A stretch of DNA of 64,000 bases, taken from contig NZ_WINI01000004.1 in the NCBI RefSeq assembly GCF_009497155.1, positions 434,001 through 498,000 on the forward strand, given 5' to 3'. The notes below the pieces were generated by a model that was not told the DNA's origin, ran no database searches, and saw only the letters and a program-made list of their open reading frames with translations. The DNA is from Glaciimonas soli. Lineage in GTDB: Bacteria > Pseudomonadota > Gammaproteobacteria > Burkholderiales > Burkholderiaceae_D. The translations under genes were made by a program, and so were the position numbers. Shown one piece after another: positions 32,922 through 42,540 of the stretch. Within the stretch, counting starts at the first letter, position 1. Each line of letters starts with the position of its first letter.

Positions 32922-33989
32922 ATGAAAATCGCAGTATTGCCAGGCGACGGGATTGGCCCCGAGATCGTTGCACAAGCCGTGCGCGTGCTGGAAGTGTTGC
33001 GCACAGAAGGCTTGAAGATTGAAATCGAAGCAGCGCCGCTCGGCGGCGCTGCTTACGACCAGTATGGCGCGCCTTATCCAGAATTTACCCGGAAAATCTG
33101 CCGCGCCGCCGATGCCGTATTGCTAGGCGCAGTAGGTGGACCGCAATACGACACGCTGGACAGGCCGCTTCGCCCCGAGCGTGGGTTGCTTGGCATTCGC
33201 AAGGATCTTGGTTTATTTGCCAACCTTCGTCCGGCGGTACTGTTTCCGGAATTAGCCAACGGTTCGACGCTGAAGCCAGAAGTTATCAGCGGACTCGACA
33301 TTATGATCATTCGCGATCTGACCGGCGATATACACTTCGGTGAGCCACGCGGGATGCGTACCAATGATCGCGGCGAGCGCGAAGCGTTCAATACCATGAT
33401 CTACACGGAACCCGAAATTCGCCGCATCGCGCACGTCGCTTTTGGCATCGCCATGAAGCGCGATAAGAAGCTGTGTTCGGTAGATAAAGCAAACGTACTG
33501 GAAGTGAGTGAGTTTTGGAAAGAGATATTCACCGATGTCGCCAGGGAATATCCGCAAGTGCAGCTCTCCCATATGTACGTCGACAACGCTGCGATGCAAT
33601 TGGTGCGCAATCCTAAGCAATTTGACGTGATGGTTACCACCAACCTGTTTGGCGACATTCTTTCAGATGAAGCGTCGATGCTGACTGGCTCGATAGGCAT
33701 GCTGGCATCGGCTTCGCTCAACGAATCGAAGAAAGGTTTGTACGAGCCCTCACACGGATCGGCACCCGACATCGCTGGAAAAAATGTGGCCAATCCATTG
33801 GCGACCATACTTTCCGTTGCGATGATGATGCGTTACACCTTCAATAATATCGAAGCAGCTGATCGCATTGAAAATGCAGTCAAGAAGGTACTGGAAAAAG
33901 GATTCAGAACGGGTGATATTTTTGAACCAGGTATGCAAAAATTGTCGTGCTCCGGCATGGGAAATCAGGTGGTGGCGGCACTTGGTTAG
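32922..33989 (+). CDS. leuB: 3-isopropylmalate dehydrogenase
   Basis: 355 residues. Catalyses NAD-dependent oxidative decarboxylation of 3-isopropylmalate in leucine synthesis. N-terminus [20 protein letters not shown]; substrate arginine segment [20 protein letters not shown]; signature [23 protein letters not shown]-binding [18 protein letters not shown]. It stands alone, with no leuC/leuD nearby. It may be a second copy of a leuCDB locus elsewhere; that cannot be seen here. Confidence 0.95.
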   Translation: MKIAVLPGDGIGPEIVAQAVRVLEVLRTEGLKIEIEAAPLGGAAYDQYGAPYPEFTRKICRAADAVLLGAVGGPQYDTLDRPLRPERGLLGIRKDLGLFANLRPAVLFPELANGSTLKPEVISGLDIMIIRDLTGDIHFGEPRGMRTNDRGEREAFNTMIYTEPEIRRIAHVAFGIAMKRDKKLCSVDKANVLEVSEFWKEIFTDVAREYPQVQLSHMYVDNAAMQLVRNPKQFDVMVTTNLFGDILSDEASMLTGSIGMLASASLNESKKGLYEPSHGSAPDIAGKNVANPLATILSVAMMMRYTFNNIEAADRIENAVKKVLEKGFRTGDIFEPGMQKLSCSGMGNQVVAALG

Positions 33990-34110
33990 TCGGAATGTTT
34001 TCGTCACGAAAAATGTTGATGTTTGCATCAAACTAACCCGTGTTTTGGTGGCTTACTGACGTCGAACGTAGGATGGGTGGAGCATAGCGATACCCATCAA
34101 TCTCTTATCT

Positions 34111-34140
34111 GCCTATCGAAATCGACGCGCTTCGATAGGC
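34111..34140 (+). terminator. Hairpin after leuB
   Basis: GCCTATCGAA and TTCGATAGGC are exact 10-bp arms around ATCGACGCGC. No strong T-run follows, so termination is uncertain. Just upstream (34073-34099) GATGGGT...ACCCATC is a second, imperfect hairpin like dispersed intergenic repeats. Confidence 0.45.
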
Positions 34141-34252
34141 AACATTCCTCAATAAACAGAATATACTGCCTATATAATTTTTAGCTCTTACCAATAAAAC
34201 TCCGCTCTAACCCACTTGGATGCGCGCACAAATTTTCCGGTACGGATATGCG

Positions 34253-35791
34253 ATGGAAATTGAATTAAAACTGTTACTCGATCCGGCCGATGTTGCGACC
34301 TTCCGACGACATCCATTGCTAAAGCAGCGGGCAATCGCTAAGCCACTTGCACAGCAACTCACCAGCATTTACTTCGATACGCCGGATCTCTATTTCAAGC
34401 GGCACGATAGTGCATTGCGCGTGCGCCGAGTAAACCGCGACTGGATCCAGACCCTGAAAGGCGGAGGACAGGTAACCGCGGGTTTGCACCAGCGCGAAGA
34501 GTGGGAATCTGAAGTGGATGGGCCGCATCTCGATTTGCCAGCGCTGAACGATTTGGTCGGACACGACACAAGCTGGGCAAAGATATTGGCCGTCCCAAAA
34601 CTGGCAGATAAGCTGATTCCCATATTCACCACAACGTTTCGACGCACAACTTGGCAATTGCAGTCGGCCCACGGTGATGAAGTCGAACTGGCGCTCGACC
34701 AGGGCGATGTGCAACACGGCGCAACCCGGATACCGATTAGTGAAGTCGAACTTGAACTGAAGTCAGGGAATCCTGACGCCCTATTCGACCTTGCTCTGCA
34801 ATTGCAGTATGCGGTGCCGCTACGCATCAGCGACATCAGCAAGGCGGAACGCGGCTATGCGTTGTACGCGCCGCAACCACCTGCAGTGGTCAAGGCCAGC
34901 TGCTTTGCACTTTCCACGAAATTAACTGTGGAGCAGGGATTTCATATCATCGTCGGTAACTGTCTGGCACAAGTCCAGGGCAATGAGGCCGGAGTTGTGC
35001 AAGGGCACGACCCTGAAAGCGTGCACCAGATGCGGATCGGCCTGCGCCGTTTGCGCGCGGCACTCACTCTATTTGCACAGGTAACGCCTTGTCCCGCCGC
35101 CTTGCGGACAGAGCTTAAATGGCTGGCAGCAGAGTTAGGCGCTGCGCGCGACTGGGAAGTTTTCGTCGGTAGCACGCTTGCCGTAGTCGTCAATGCCTGC
35201 GCCGATAAATCGGCATTGCATCAGCTGCAGCAAGCGGCATTGGTGATGGCTCTAAATAATAGGAAAAAGGCGGCAGCGGCTGTCAGCTCGGCGCGATATG
35301 CCCGCCTGCTGCTCAGCCTCGGCAGTTGGCTACAGAAATCGGATTGGCGTGCGGAGCTTGCGCAGCCAGAGCGGGAAAGGCTGGAGATGCCGCTCGCCAA
35401 ATTCGCCACGCAGACGCTTAAGCTCTGTCATGGGAAATTGGAAAAACGTGGCAAGCACCTGAAAGAAGGCGCGCCGTCTGCACGTCATCGCGTGCGTATT
35501 GCGGCCAAGAACGTGCGCTATGCGACGGAGTTTTTCCAGTCGTTATATCCAGCCAGACAGGTGCGCCCCTTTGTCCATGCGCTGACCGGCCTGCAGGATG
35601 CGCTGGGCTGGCTCAATGACGCCACTGTCGCCGAAGGATTGTTACGTCGCCTCGCGCACAACCATCCCGCCCTGACACACAGTGCCGGTTTCGTTGCAGG
35701 TTACCTTGTCGCCAGAACAGAGCAAGATGCCAGACAACTTGACAAACTCTGGCAGCAGTTCAAGCGCTTGAAATGTCCCGATAGGAAATGA
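34253..35791 (+). CDS. CYTH-CHAD domain protein (inorganic triphosphatase type)
   Basis: 512 residues from MEIELKLLLDP (the upstream start at 34220 adds 11 unlikely residues). The N-terminal CYTH domain carries the ExExK signature EIELK and the cation/phosphate-binding strands FDTPDLYFKRHDSALRVRR. The C-terminal CHAD domain (about residues 225-500) has HQMRIGLRRLRAAL and RHRVRIAAKNVRYATEFF, with conserved His and basic residues. CYTH enzymes cleave tripolyphosphate and CHAD domains bind polyphosphate; cytosolic. Confidence 0.92.
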   Translation: MEIELKLLLDPADVATFRRHPLLKQRAIAKPLAQQLTSIYFDTPDLYFKRHDSALRVRRVNRDWIQTLKGGGQVTAGLHQREEWESEVDGPHLDLPALNDLVGHDTSWAKILAVPKLADKLIPIFTTTFRRTTWQLQSAHGDEVELALDQGDVQHGATRIPISEVELELKSGNPDALFDLALQLQYAVPLRISDISKAERGYALYAPQPPAVVKASCFALSTKLTVEQGFHIIVGNCLAQVQGNEAGVVQGHDPESVHQMRIGLRRLRAALTLFAQVTPCPAALRTELKWLAAELGAARDWEVFVGSTLAVVVNACADKSALHQLQQAALVMALNNRKKAAAAVSSARYARLLLSLGSWLQKSDWRAELAQPERERLEMPLAKFATQTLKLCHGKLEKRGKHLKEGAPSARHRVRIAAKNVRYATEFFQSLYPARQVRPFVHALTGLQDALGWLNDATVAEGLLRRLAHNHPALTHSAGFVAGYLVARTEQDARQLDKLWQQFKRLKCPDRK

Positions 35792-35902
35792 TGCATAGCT
35801 TGAATCTTGTGACGATGCACCGAGATGGAATAAGGTTTACCCGCGATGATAGCCCGACGCAATCGCATCTGCCGATTGATATGCGTATACTGCCGAATTC
35901 AG

Positions 35903-35934
35903 CGCGGCGGGTTTAGCAAACCGCCCGCTTTTCT
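35903..35934 (+). terminator. Probable terminator before the exonuclease gene
   Basis: GCGGCGGGTTT-AGC-AAACCGCCCGC with two mismatched pairs inside the stem, then TTTTCTT. Ends upstream transcripts, so the downstream gene would need read-through or a promoter close to its start. Confidence 0.55.
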
Positions 35935-35950
35935 TGCAATAAGGTAAACG

Positions 35951-36724
35951 ATGGGAAAATTACTCGCAATTGATGGTCTCAACATTGTCCGACGCGTCTA
36001 CGAAGCGAATCCAGAACCCGATTCGCCGGAAAAGGCCAGCACTGCATTGCGACATTCTCTGTCATCGTTCAAGAAATTATTGGCAACGCACGAACCCACG
36101 CACGTTCTTGCTGCTTTCGATTTCGGCGGGCACACATGGCGACACGATCTCTACGAAAAGTACCGGGAAAAACGGCAAGCTATGCCAGCTGTTCTAAAAG
36201 AACGTCTTCCTGAATTCTACGAAAATTTATCCGCATTCGGATTAACGGTGGTGTCAGTACCAGAAGTCGAGGCTGATGATGTGATTAACACAGCAATAAT
36301 GCGCTGGCTAACAGAAGGAAGAGGCGATGCAATCGTTGCGTCTACCGATAAAGATTTGCTGGTATTGATTTCACATGGCGCGCTGGTATGGGATCATTTC
36401 AAAGGCGAATGGCACGACCGCGCATGGGTAGTAAAGAAATTTGGCGTCGAGCCAGAAATGCTGGCTGATCTACTCGCCCTGATGGGGGATGCCTCAGATG
36501 ATATTCCCGGCGTATCCAAGGTAGGTTTAAAGACAGCAGCAAAGCTGTTGCGCGCTTACGGCAGTCTGGATGCCGTGATGGCTGGAGCGGGAATTTTACG
36601 AGATACACTGGGCGAAAAATTGCGGAAAGAAGGCGATATGGCAAGGCTCTCGCGGAAATTGGTGGAGCTGAAATCGGATGTGCGGATTGGGGTTAGTTGG
36701 AAGATGTTGGAGGTTGCTTCATAA
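35951..36724 (+). CDS. 5'-3' exonuclease / flap endonuclease domain protein
   Basis: 257 residues, like the N-terminal nuclease domain of DNA polymerase I or free-standing ExoIX. Metal ligands are visible in LAIDGLNI, VEADDVINTA, STDKDLLVL and MGDASDDIPGVSKVGLKTA (with the helix-hairpin-helix). Probably cleaves 5' flaps or RNA primers. Followed by the MazG-like gene in the same direction after 70 bases. Confidence 0.9.
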   Translation: MGKLLAIDGLNIVRRVYEANPEPDSPEKASTALRHSLSSFKKLLATHEPTHVLAAFDFGGHTWRHDLYEKYREKRQAMPAVLKERLPEFYENLSAFGLTVVSVPEVEADDVINTAIMRWLTEGRGDAIVASTDKDLLVLISHGALVWDHFKGEWHDRAWVVKKFGVEPEMLADLLALMGDASDDIPGVSKVGLKTAAKLLRAYGSLDAVMAGAGILRDTLGEKLRKEGDMARLSRKLVELKSDVRIGVSWKMLEVAS

Positions 36725-36793
36725 GCACGTTAAATAGGAATTCGTGGGATAACCTAGCTCTGTATTTTGAAAAATTTAGGACGGAACACAACC

Positions 36794-37168
36794 ATGACTG
36801 AACATTCCCAAAACAATGATTTTGCCAGACTCCGCGAAGAAATCCGAATTTTCGTTGCCGAGCGCGACTGGGATCAATTTCATACTCCCAAAAATCTATC
36901 TTCTGCACTCATTGTTGAAGCCGCCGAACTTCTCGAGCATTTCCAATGGCTGAAAACGGGTAACAAAGATGAACTTGATGATGCAAAACTTGAACAGATC
37001 CGACACGAAATGGCGGATGTTTTAGTTTATTTAATTCGTCTTGCGGATAAACTGGATGTTGACCTGCCTGCAGCGGTTGTCGATAAAATGGTGCTTAATC
37101 GCGCCAAGTATCCTGCGGGAAAAGTGCGTGGTGATGCGCGCAAGTATTCAGAATATGAGCAAGAGTAA
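36794..37168 (+). CDS. MazG-like nucleotide pyrophosphohydrolase
   Basis: 124 residues from MTEHSQNNDFA (the upstream start at 36767 is less likely). The all-alpha NTP-pyrophosphatase motif is EAAELLEHFQW with HEMADVLVYLIRLADKLDVD, supplying the E-x-x-E/E-x-x-D metal ligands. This is the RS21-C6/dCTPase-like short type, probably a house-cleaning enzyme for unwanted dNTPs. Confidence 0.9.
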   Translation: MTEHSQNNDFARLREEIRIFVAERDWDQFHTPKNLSSALIVEAAELLEHFQWLKTGNKDELDDAKLEQIRHEMADVLVYLIRLADKLDVDLPAAVVDKMVLNRAKYPAGKVRGDARKYSEYEQE

Positions 37169-37201
37169 ACCAATCAAATTCAGTAAGAAAGTTGAGCGCA
37201 T

Positions 37202-38344
37202 ATGAGCAAGAAAATTCGAGTTGCCGTTCTGTACGGTGGACGTTCTGGTGAACATGAAGTGTCGCTGCAATCAGCCGCTTCTGTGATTCGCTATCTGGAT
37301 AAAGAGAAGTACGAGATTATTCCTATCGGTATCGACAAAACCGGGCGCTGGCATTTGTCCGGGCCGGAGGTGCTGGCTTCTACGACGAAAGCTTTGCCTA
37401 TCTATCGCAACATGCCGGAAGTGGTGATGCCGTCGAATCCGGATGCGCTATCGACGGGCGTGGTTGCTCTCGCTTCCGGTGCTTCAACGCCGACGACGTT
37501 TAACGGAAAATTCGATGTGGTTTTTCCGGTCATGCACGGTACTTTCTCTGAGGATGGCACGATCCAAGGTTTGCTTGAGCTGGCGGATGTTCCTTATGTC
37601 GGCTGCGGCGTATTGGCTTCTGCGGTGGGCATGGATAAAGACATTGCTAAGCGGGTGATGCGTGATGCCGGTTTGCAGGTTGTTCCGTGGGTGACTGTGC
37701 GCAATGGTGAGTGGGCAAGAAATCCATCTGCACTCGAAGCGCGCATTGCTAAAGAACTTGGCTTTCCTTGCTTCGTGAAACCGGCCAATGCTGGCTCTTC
37801 AGTTGGCGTACATAAGGTGAAAACGGCTGACGCGTTAGCGGCTGCGATCAACGATGCGCTTCGATACGATACGAAAATCCTGGTTGAAAAAGCGATTTCT
37901 GTACGTGAAATTGAATTGTCGGTGCTGGAGAATATTCAGCTCAGCGAAGAGCCGCTGGTTAGCGTGGTGGGTGAAGTGACGCCGACTCACGAATTTTATT
38001 CTTATGAAGCCAAGTATCTGGATGAAAATGGCGCGGCTTTGCACATTCCCGCCCTGCTCACACCTACGCAGATGAAAACTGCACAAGACATCGCCAGATG
38101 CGTTTTTACAGCGCTCGAATGTGAAGGACTTGCGCGGGTTGATTTGTTTTTGGATAAAGAGTCGGGTGAATTCTACGTCAATGAAATCAACACGCTGCCA
38201 GGCTTTACGTCGATTTCTATGTATCCGAAATTGTGGGAAGCGAGCGGGATTTCCTACGCTGATCTTTTGAGTAAACTGGTCGATCTTGCGTTGGCTCGCC
38301 ATACGCGGAAAAGCAATCTGGTGCGGGATTTTCTTGTGGAATGA
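37202..38344 (+). CDS. ddl: D-alanine--D-alanine ligase
   Basis: 380 residues. ATP-grasp enzyme making D-Ala-D-Ala for peptidoglycan. N-terminus VAVLYGGRSGEHEVSLQSA; ATP-binding FPCFVKPANAGSSVGVHKV; metal and dipeptide site FYVNEINTLPGFTSISMYP. The length is that of DdlA, and it is not in the division/cell wall cluster, so it is likely a second ligase beside the usual ddlB. It lies 33 bases after the MazG-like gene. Confidence 0.95.
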   Translation: MSKKIRVAVLYGGRSGEHEVSLQSAASVIRYLDKEKYEIIPIGIDKTGRWHLSGPEVLASTTKALPIYRNMPEVVMPSNPDALSTGVVALASGASTPTTFNGKFDVVFPVMHGTFSEDGTIQGLLELADVPYVGCGVLASAVGMDKDIAKRVMRDAGLQVVPWVTVRNGEWARNPSALEARIAKELGFPCFVKPANAGSSVGVHKVKTADALAAAINDALRYDTKILVEKAISVREIELSVLENIQLSEEPLVSVVGEVTPTHEFYSYEAKYLDENGAALHIPALLTPTQMKTAQDIARCVFTALECEGLARVDLFLDKESGEFYVNEINTLPGFTSISMYPKLWEASGISYADLLSKLVDLALARHTRKSNLVRDFLVE

Positions 38345-38446
38345 TTTTTTCTCCACCAGCGATGTTGCCAAAGTTGTTCTGCATGCTAAGAGAGATATCT
38401 TCTGGCTATTGATTAAGTTAGAATTTAATTCCCTAATGACAACGTT

Positions 38447-38710
38447 ATGCTCACCCCCGAGGCTTATGTGCGTAATCTTTCCGTAATTAGTATATTAGCT
38501 ATTGCTGCGCTCACCGGTTGTAGCAGTTCGACCATCAGTTGGCACCGGGATGGTGCATCAAGCACTGACGTTACGCTGGATAAAGGGCTGTGCGAGCATC
38601 AGGTAAAAGTGGCGACAGAAAACTATGGTGGAAGTGCGTCGGATCTCGCCACAAGGCGAACCGATCTGATCTACGATTGCATGGCATTGAAGGGTTACAG
38701 TCCACATTAA
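38447..38710 (+). CDS. Small lipoprotein
   Basis: 87 residues with a lipobox LTGC near residue 25 after a hydrophobic signal (SVISILAIAALTGC). The mature part has two further cysteines and ends with DCMALKGYSPH. Probably outer-membrane anchored; function unknown. Confidence 0.7.
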   Translation: MLTPEAYVRNLSVISILAIAALTGCSSSTISWHRDGASSTDVTLDKGLCEHQVKVATENYGGSASDLATRRTDLIYDCMALKGYSPH

Positions 38711-38748
38711 GTAATTCCTGAAACTAACCTTTCTAGCCAGATTGGCTT

Positions 38749-40185
38749 ATGCCTGAACTGGTCTTGAATGGCATCGACAACGCAGATATGCGGAGGCGGT
38801 TTATGGTTCAATTGGTACTGCTGCTATTGGGTGCTGAATATCTGCGTAAGCGCTGGCGCAGCATTTATGTGGTCGGCTTGTTGTGGGTGATTGCCGGACT
38901 AGTGTTGTTTGTTGACGCACTGGATAATGCGATTTATTTTCCGATCAATTTTTTTGCCTATCTGTTTCTTGCAGAAGGTTTAGCGACACTTGCCGTGGCA
39001 TGGACCGGCGTTGGTGGACAACGGGTTCTGCGTTATGTAAAAGGCAGCGCCGTGGTACTTGCCTCTGTGCTGATCTTTGCTAGTGATTATCATGGCAATT
39101 TCTTGCTGTCGATGATCTTCGGTACTTTGTTTCTGGTCGATGGTCTGTTGCAATGTATTTCTGCTTACATGGTGCGTTATCGTCGCTGGCGCGTGGTGAT
39201 GTCATGGGGGCTTTTGGAGATCGGGCTGGCTATATTCTTTTACCAGCCTTACCCTACGCATTATGTGGGCACGCTGCCGTATTGTCTGAGTATTTTCCTT
39301 ATTTTTGGTGGTGGAAATCTACTTGTGCTGGCGACGCGGGTCCGGCGTATGACCGCTAATCCTGCCTTGGCGAGGGAAGGACGACATTCTGCCTTCCAGC
39401 CGGACGACGCTACGGAAGGCTCGGCGCTCGCTCTTACGCAAGCGGAATGGGACGGTCCGCCTGAAGATCACGAACACGCGTTGACGGTACACGTCTGGAC
39501 ACCGACCGGCTCTGCGAAGTCACCCACGCAGTCGCGCCCGATTGTGAATCGCTATATTGCGGCGGTCGATGTCAACGGTGTGATTTCTACCGGACATGCG
39601 GCGTTAGAATCGGCGGAAGGAATCTATATCAGCTTGTACCCCGGCGTTTAAATTGATCGCTCACCCGATGAATTCGGACGGCTCCTGCGCGCAACCCATG
39701 ACAACGACGTACCTGGCATATTTCAACCGGACTATGCAACTGAATCTGAAGCGTGGTGCCCGTCAACCGTGCGGGTGCGGATTCGCAATTATGATCCTGT
39801 CAGCCTGGAGAAATTTTGGCGGCGTTGTCGTGCCGATGCAACTTACAACCTGACTCACCGGAATTGCTCCAGCACCGTCTCGCAGGCATTGGAAGCAGCT
39901 ATTGACGGCGCGGTTGGCCGTCTGCGTGGCAATGACGTCGGCTGGAGCGCATTCTTCCGCATTTTGGCGACACCAGAGCTGTGGGTCGCTGCGCAAATCA
40001 GAAAACGCGCGCTAACGATGGCGTGGACACCGGGCTTAACGCTGGACTATACGCGCGCTATCAGCATGCTGGCCGATCCGCGTCCCTTCGCATGGTGGAA
40101 GGTGACACGGAGCGCGTTAGCAAAAATAATCCAGTTCCGCCGTGAATGGCGGACGCAGGATCGGGATGCCATTGATGCTCCCTGA
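38749..40185 (+). pseudogene. HdeD-like membrane protein with C-terminal permuted papain-like domain, broken by an in-frame TAA
   Basis: Read in one frame, 38749-40185 gives a continuous protein of about 478 residues interrupted only by TAA at 39649-39651. Residues 1-200 are a multi-pass membrane domain like HdeD. The C-terminal domain has STGHAALESAEG (His) and NLTHRNCSSTVSQALE (Cys), the order of a permuted papain/NlpC-like peptidase. The stop falls between the two, right after LYPGV; downstream codons (IDRSPDEFGRLLRATHDN) stay sensible, so it is a single nonsense change (probably GAA to TAA) rather than a gene end. It splits the catalytic pair. Sequencing error is possible. Confidence 0.7.
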
Positions 40186-40375
40186 AAGATGCGACGCCTC
40201 GCATCGTTTTTCTTGCAGCTTGCAGAAATATCAAGTAAATTATATTTCCTTTCGGAAATAAATGCGGAGGCACATGACATTGCTTTTCCATGATCATGAA
40301 GATGGCTGCCGTAGAAAAAGGAACTTATCCAGTTCCTCATTTCCGAATTTGCCACCACGATCTGGGAGGAATGAA

Positions 40376-42226
40376 ATGCAGTCATGTATCGCTTCTTGCT
40401 TGGTATCACCTTCAGTATCTCGCTCTGTACCAACCTCAGTTTCAAACTTTATATCCCATAAAAAAACATCCGCTCTCGCAGCCATTACCGGTTCGCTTTT
40501 ATTTGCGTTTGGTATGTCTGCGACGGCTGCTGCGCTACCGCCCGGTTTTACACTTGGCTCAGCGAATGTGGCGATTGCAGATCCTGCAGTGCCACGGCCA
40601 CAAACGCAACCTTGCAGCGTCGTTTTATTCAACAACCAGGCGTTCGCCGACTACAGTAACCACCCTTTTAGCTACGCGCCGCCAGCGGCCTGTCCTGGCC
40701 CATGGGCCAAGGTTGTGCTTGAAGTGGATATGTCGATCAACGCTGGTAACCAATACGACCGCACCGCGCATATCTGGCTGGCAGGCGTGAATATTTATAC
40801 CGGTACGACTGAAGAGCCGTCGGCTACGATAGCGCGTAACTGGCATGTCGAGCGCGACCTCACCGACTACTCGGCATTGTTCAAAAGTGGGCAGCAAGGC
40901 AGTGTCGATCTCGGCAATGTGGTGAATGCGACCTACACCGGCGTATTGCATGGTACTGCCACGTTACAGTTCTATCCGGCGATACCGGGCTATAAGCCAT
41001 CACGCACGCCGGATGCGGTCTATCCTATGTCGGCCTCGGCAACTGGCGGAGCGGTAGCCTTGAATACGTCGACCGATCAACTCAAGCAGACCATCACTTT
41101 TCCACCGAATGTAGAACGGGCATTTATCGATGTGCTGGCGCAAGGTCAGTCTGGTGACGAGTTTTGGTACACCTGCGTGCCCAATACGCTGACCAGTCAG
41201 CTGCAGAGTTGCGGTAGCACCGCGTTCCGCGAGGCGGAAATCAGCATCGATGGCCAAGCTGCTGGTGTAGCTCCGGTATATCCGTGGATATTCACCGGTG
41301 GCATAGATCCATTGTTGTGGCGGCCGACACCGGGCGTGCAGACATTGAATCTGCTGCCGTACCGCATCGATATCTCGCCGTTCGCCGGTCAGTTAAGCAA
41401 TGGCCAGCCGCATACAGTCGCGATCAGTGTCTACAACGCCAATAGCTATTTCCTCGCATCCGGCGCGGTGCTGGTGTATCGCGATCCACGAACGGCGCAC
41501 ATTACCGGCGCTATCACAGACAACACCTTGGCAGCAGCGGTCGCTCCTATTATCACCAATGGGATCACTACCGATAGCCAAGGCAACGTATCCGGAACGC
41601 TGACCACCAGCAGTCGCCGCAATTTCAAGATTGCTGGTTACATTCAAACGTCGCATGGACGTATTGATACGGTAGTGACACAAAATATGCACTATCAGAA
41701 CAAACAAGCATTCACCATCAATAACAGTGATTACGTGCAAAACATCAGCCAGCAAACCGATGTCGATACCGACACAGCGGTTTCAGGCAACGATGGTCAA
41801 ACCCATGAACGCCATCACGCGAGCTTCCCATTGACGATGAATATCAACTACGCAAGCGCGCCCGGTCAACCGTCATCTCAGGCGACAACGGTGTCGCAAG
41901 CGTTCGACAATACCAACCGGCTAGAACAAAATGGCGTGATGATTTATCAGAGCGAAGTACACAACAAGGTCACACCTTCTGACACGATTGCGTTTGATGC
42001 CAATGGCAACTTCACCGGCAACAGCGGGCAGCAAAGCGTGCAGAAATACGGCTTTACCGATACCGCGGGGAGCTGCTACAAACGCTCAGTGACTTCAAGC
42101 GCAGGTCTGCTTACCGGCGTGACTGACGGACAAGATTGCCGAGGCAATCAGGATGCGTTGCGTTGGTTTGCCGATCCTTATGGGATTGCGTTGCCGGATG
42201 TATCGACGTTGAATATGTATCGATAG
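40376..42226 (+). CDS. Secreted PNGase A-like protein (peptide-N4-asparagine amidase A family)
   Basis: 616 residues from the ATG at 40376, after GGGAGGA. The N-terminal region ends with a hydrophobic signal (LAAITGSLLFAFGMSATAA), so export is likely. Family segments recalled from plant and fungal PNGase A proteins are seen: FIDVLAQGQSGDEFWYTCVP, STAFREAEISIDGQAAG, VYPWIFTGGIDPLLWRPTPG and PYRIDISPFAGQLSNGQPHT. Members remove N-glycans from glycopeptides. In a betaproteobacterium the natural substrate is unclear. Longer upstream starts (40262) are less likely. Confidence 0.85.
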   Translation: MQSCIASCLVSPSVSRSVPTSVSNFISHKKTSALAAITGSLLFAFGMSATAAALPPGFTLGSANVAIADPAVPRPQTQPCSVVLFNNQAFADYSNHPFSYAPPAACPGPWAKVVLEVDMSINAGNQYDRTAHIWLAGVNIYTGTTEEPSATIARNWHVERDLTDYSALFKSGQQGSVDLGNVVNATYTGVLHGTATLQFYPAIPGYKPSRTPDAVYPMSASATGGAVALNTSTDQLKQTITFPPNVERAFIDVLAQGQSGDEFWYTCVPNTLTSQLQSCGSTAFREAEISIDGQAAGVAPVYPWIFTGGIDPLLWRPTPGVQTLNLLPYRIDISPFAGQLSNGQPHTVAISVYNANSYFLASGAVLVYRDPRTAHITGAITDNTLAAAVAPIITNGITTDSQGNVSGTLTTSSRRNFKIAGYIQTSHGRIDTVVTQNMHYQNKQAFTINNSDYVQNISQQTDVDTDTAVSGNDGQTHERHHASFPLTMNINYASAPGQPSSQATTVSQAFDNTNRLEQNGVMIYQSEVHNKVTPSDTIAFDANGNFTGNSGQQSVQKYGFTDTAGSCYKRSVTSSAGLLTGVTDGQDCRGNQDALRWFADPYGIALPDVSTLNMYR

Positions 42227-42370
42227 TAAACAGGCGCTCGATTTGCTCCTCTCTCACTCAAGCGGACGAGGGGAGCGATATCAATGGAACTTGTCTAAAT
42301 ATTAAAGTGACAGGAACATTTTACGCGGTAGCTGGTCTGTTAGAGTGAACACTTAACCTGTGAGACCACT

Positions 42371-42508
42371 ATGCGCTTGCTTTTCATCACTATTACCGCC
42401 CTTTTAATCGCCGCTTGTGGCCACGTTACGCCCAATAGTGATGCTAGCGGTGGCAGCAGCATCACGCCCTATGGCGTGATTGATACCGGCGTTCAGGGCA
42501 GGTTCTGA
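42371..42508 (+). CDS. Very small lipoprotein (45 aa)
   Basis: Starts MRLLFITITALLIAAC, a complete lipoprotein signal with lipobox IAAC, then a Gly/Ser-rich mature peptide ending VIDTGVQGRF. Too short for normal ORF cut-offs, but the signal is convincing. Function unknown. Confidence 0.65.
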   Translation: MRLLFITITALLIAACGHVTPNSDASGGSSITPYGVIDTGVQGRF

Positions 42509-42540
42509 TAAACATGCCCTGTTAGCTGTACTTTCCAGTC

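Noticed and set aside
39769-40185. A separate 138-codon gene after the HdeD-like gene
   Set aside because: It is in the same frame as the upstream gene, with sensible codons in between, so it is the second half of a stop-interrupted gene.
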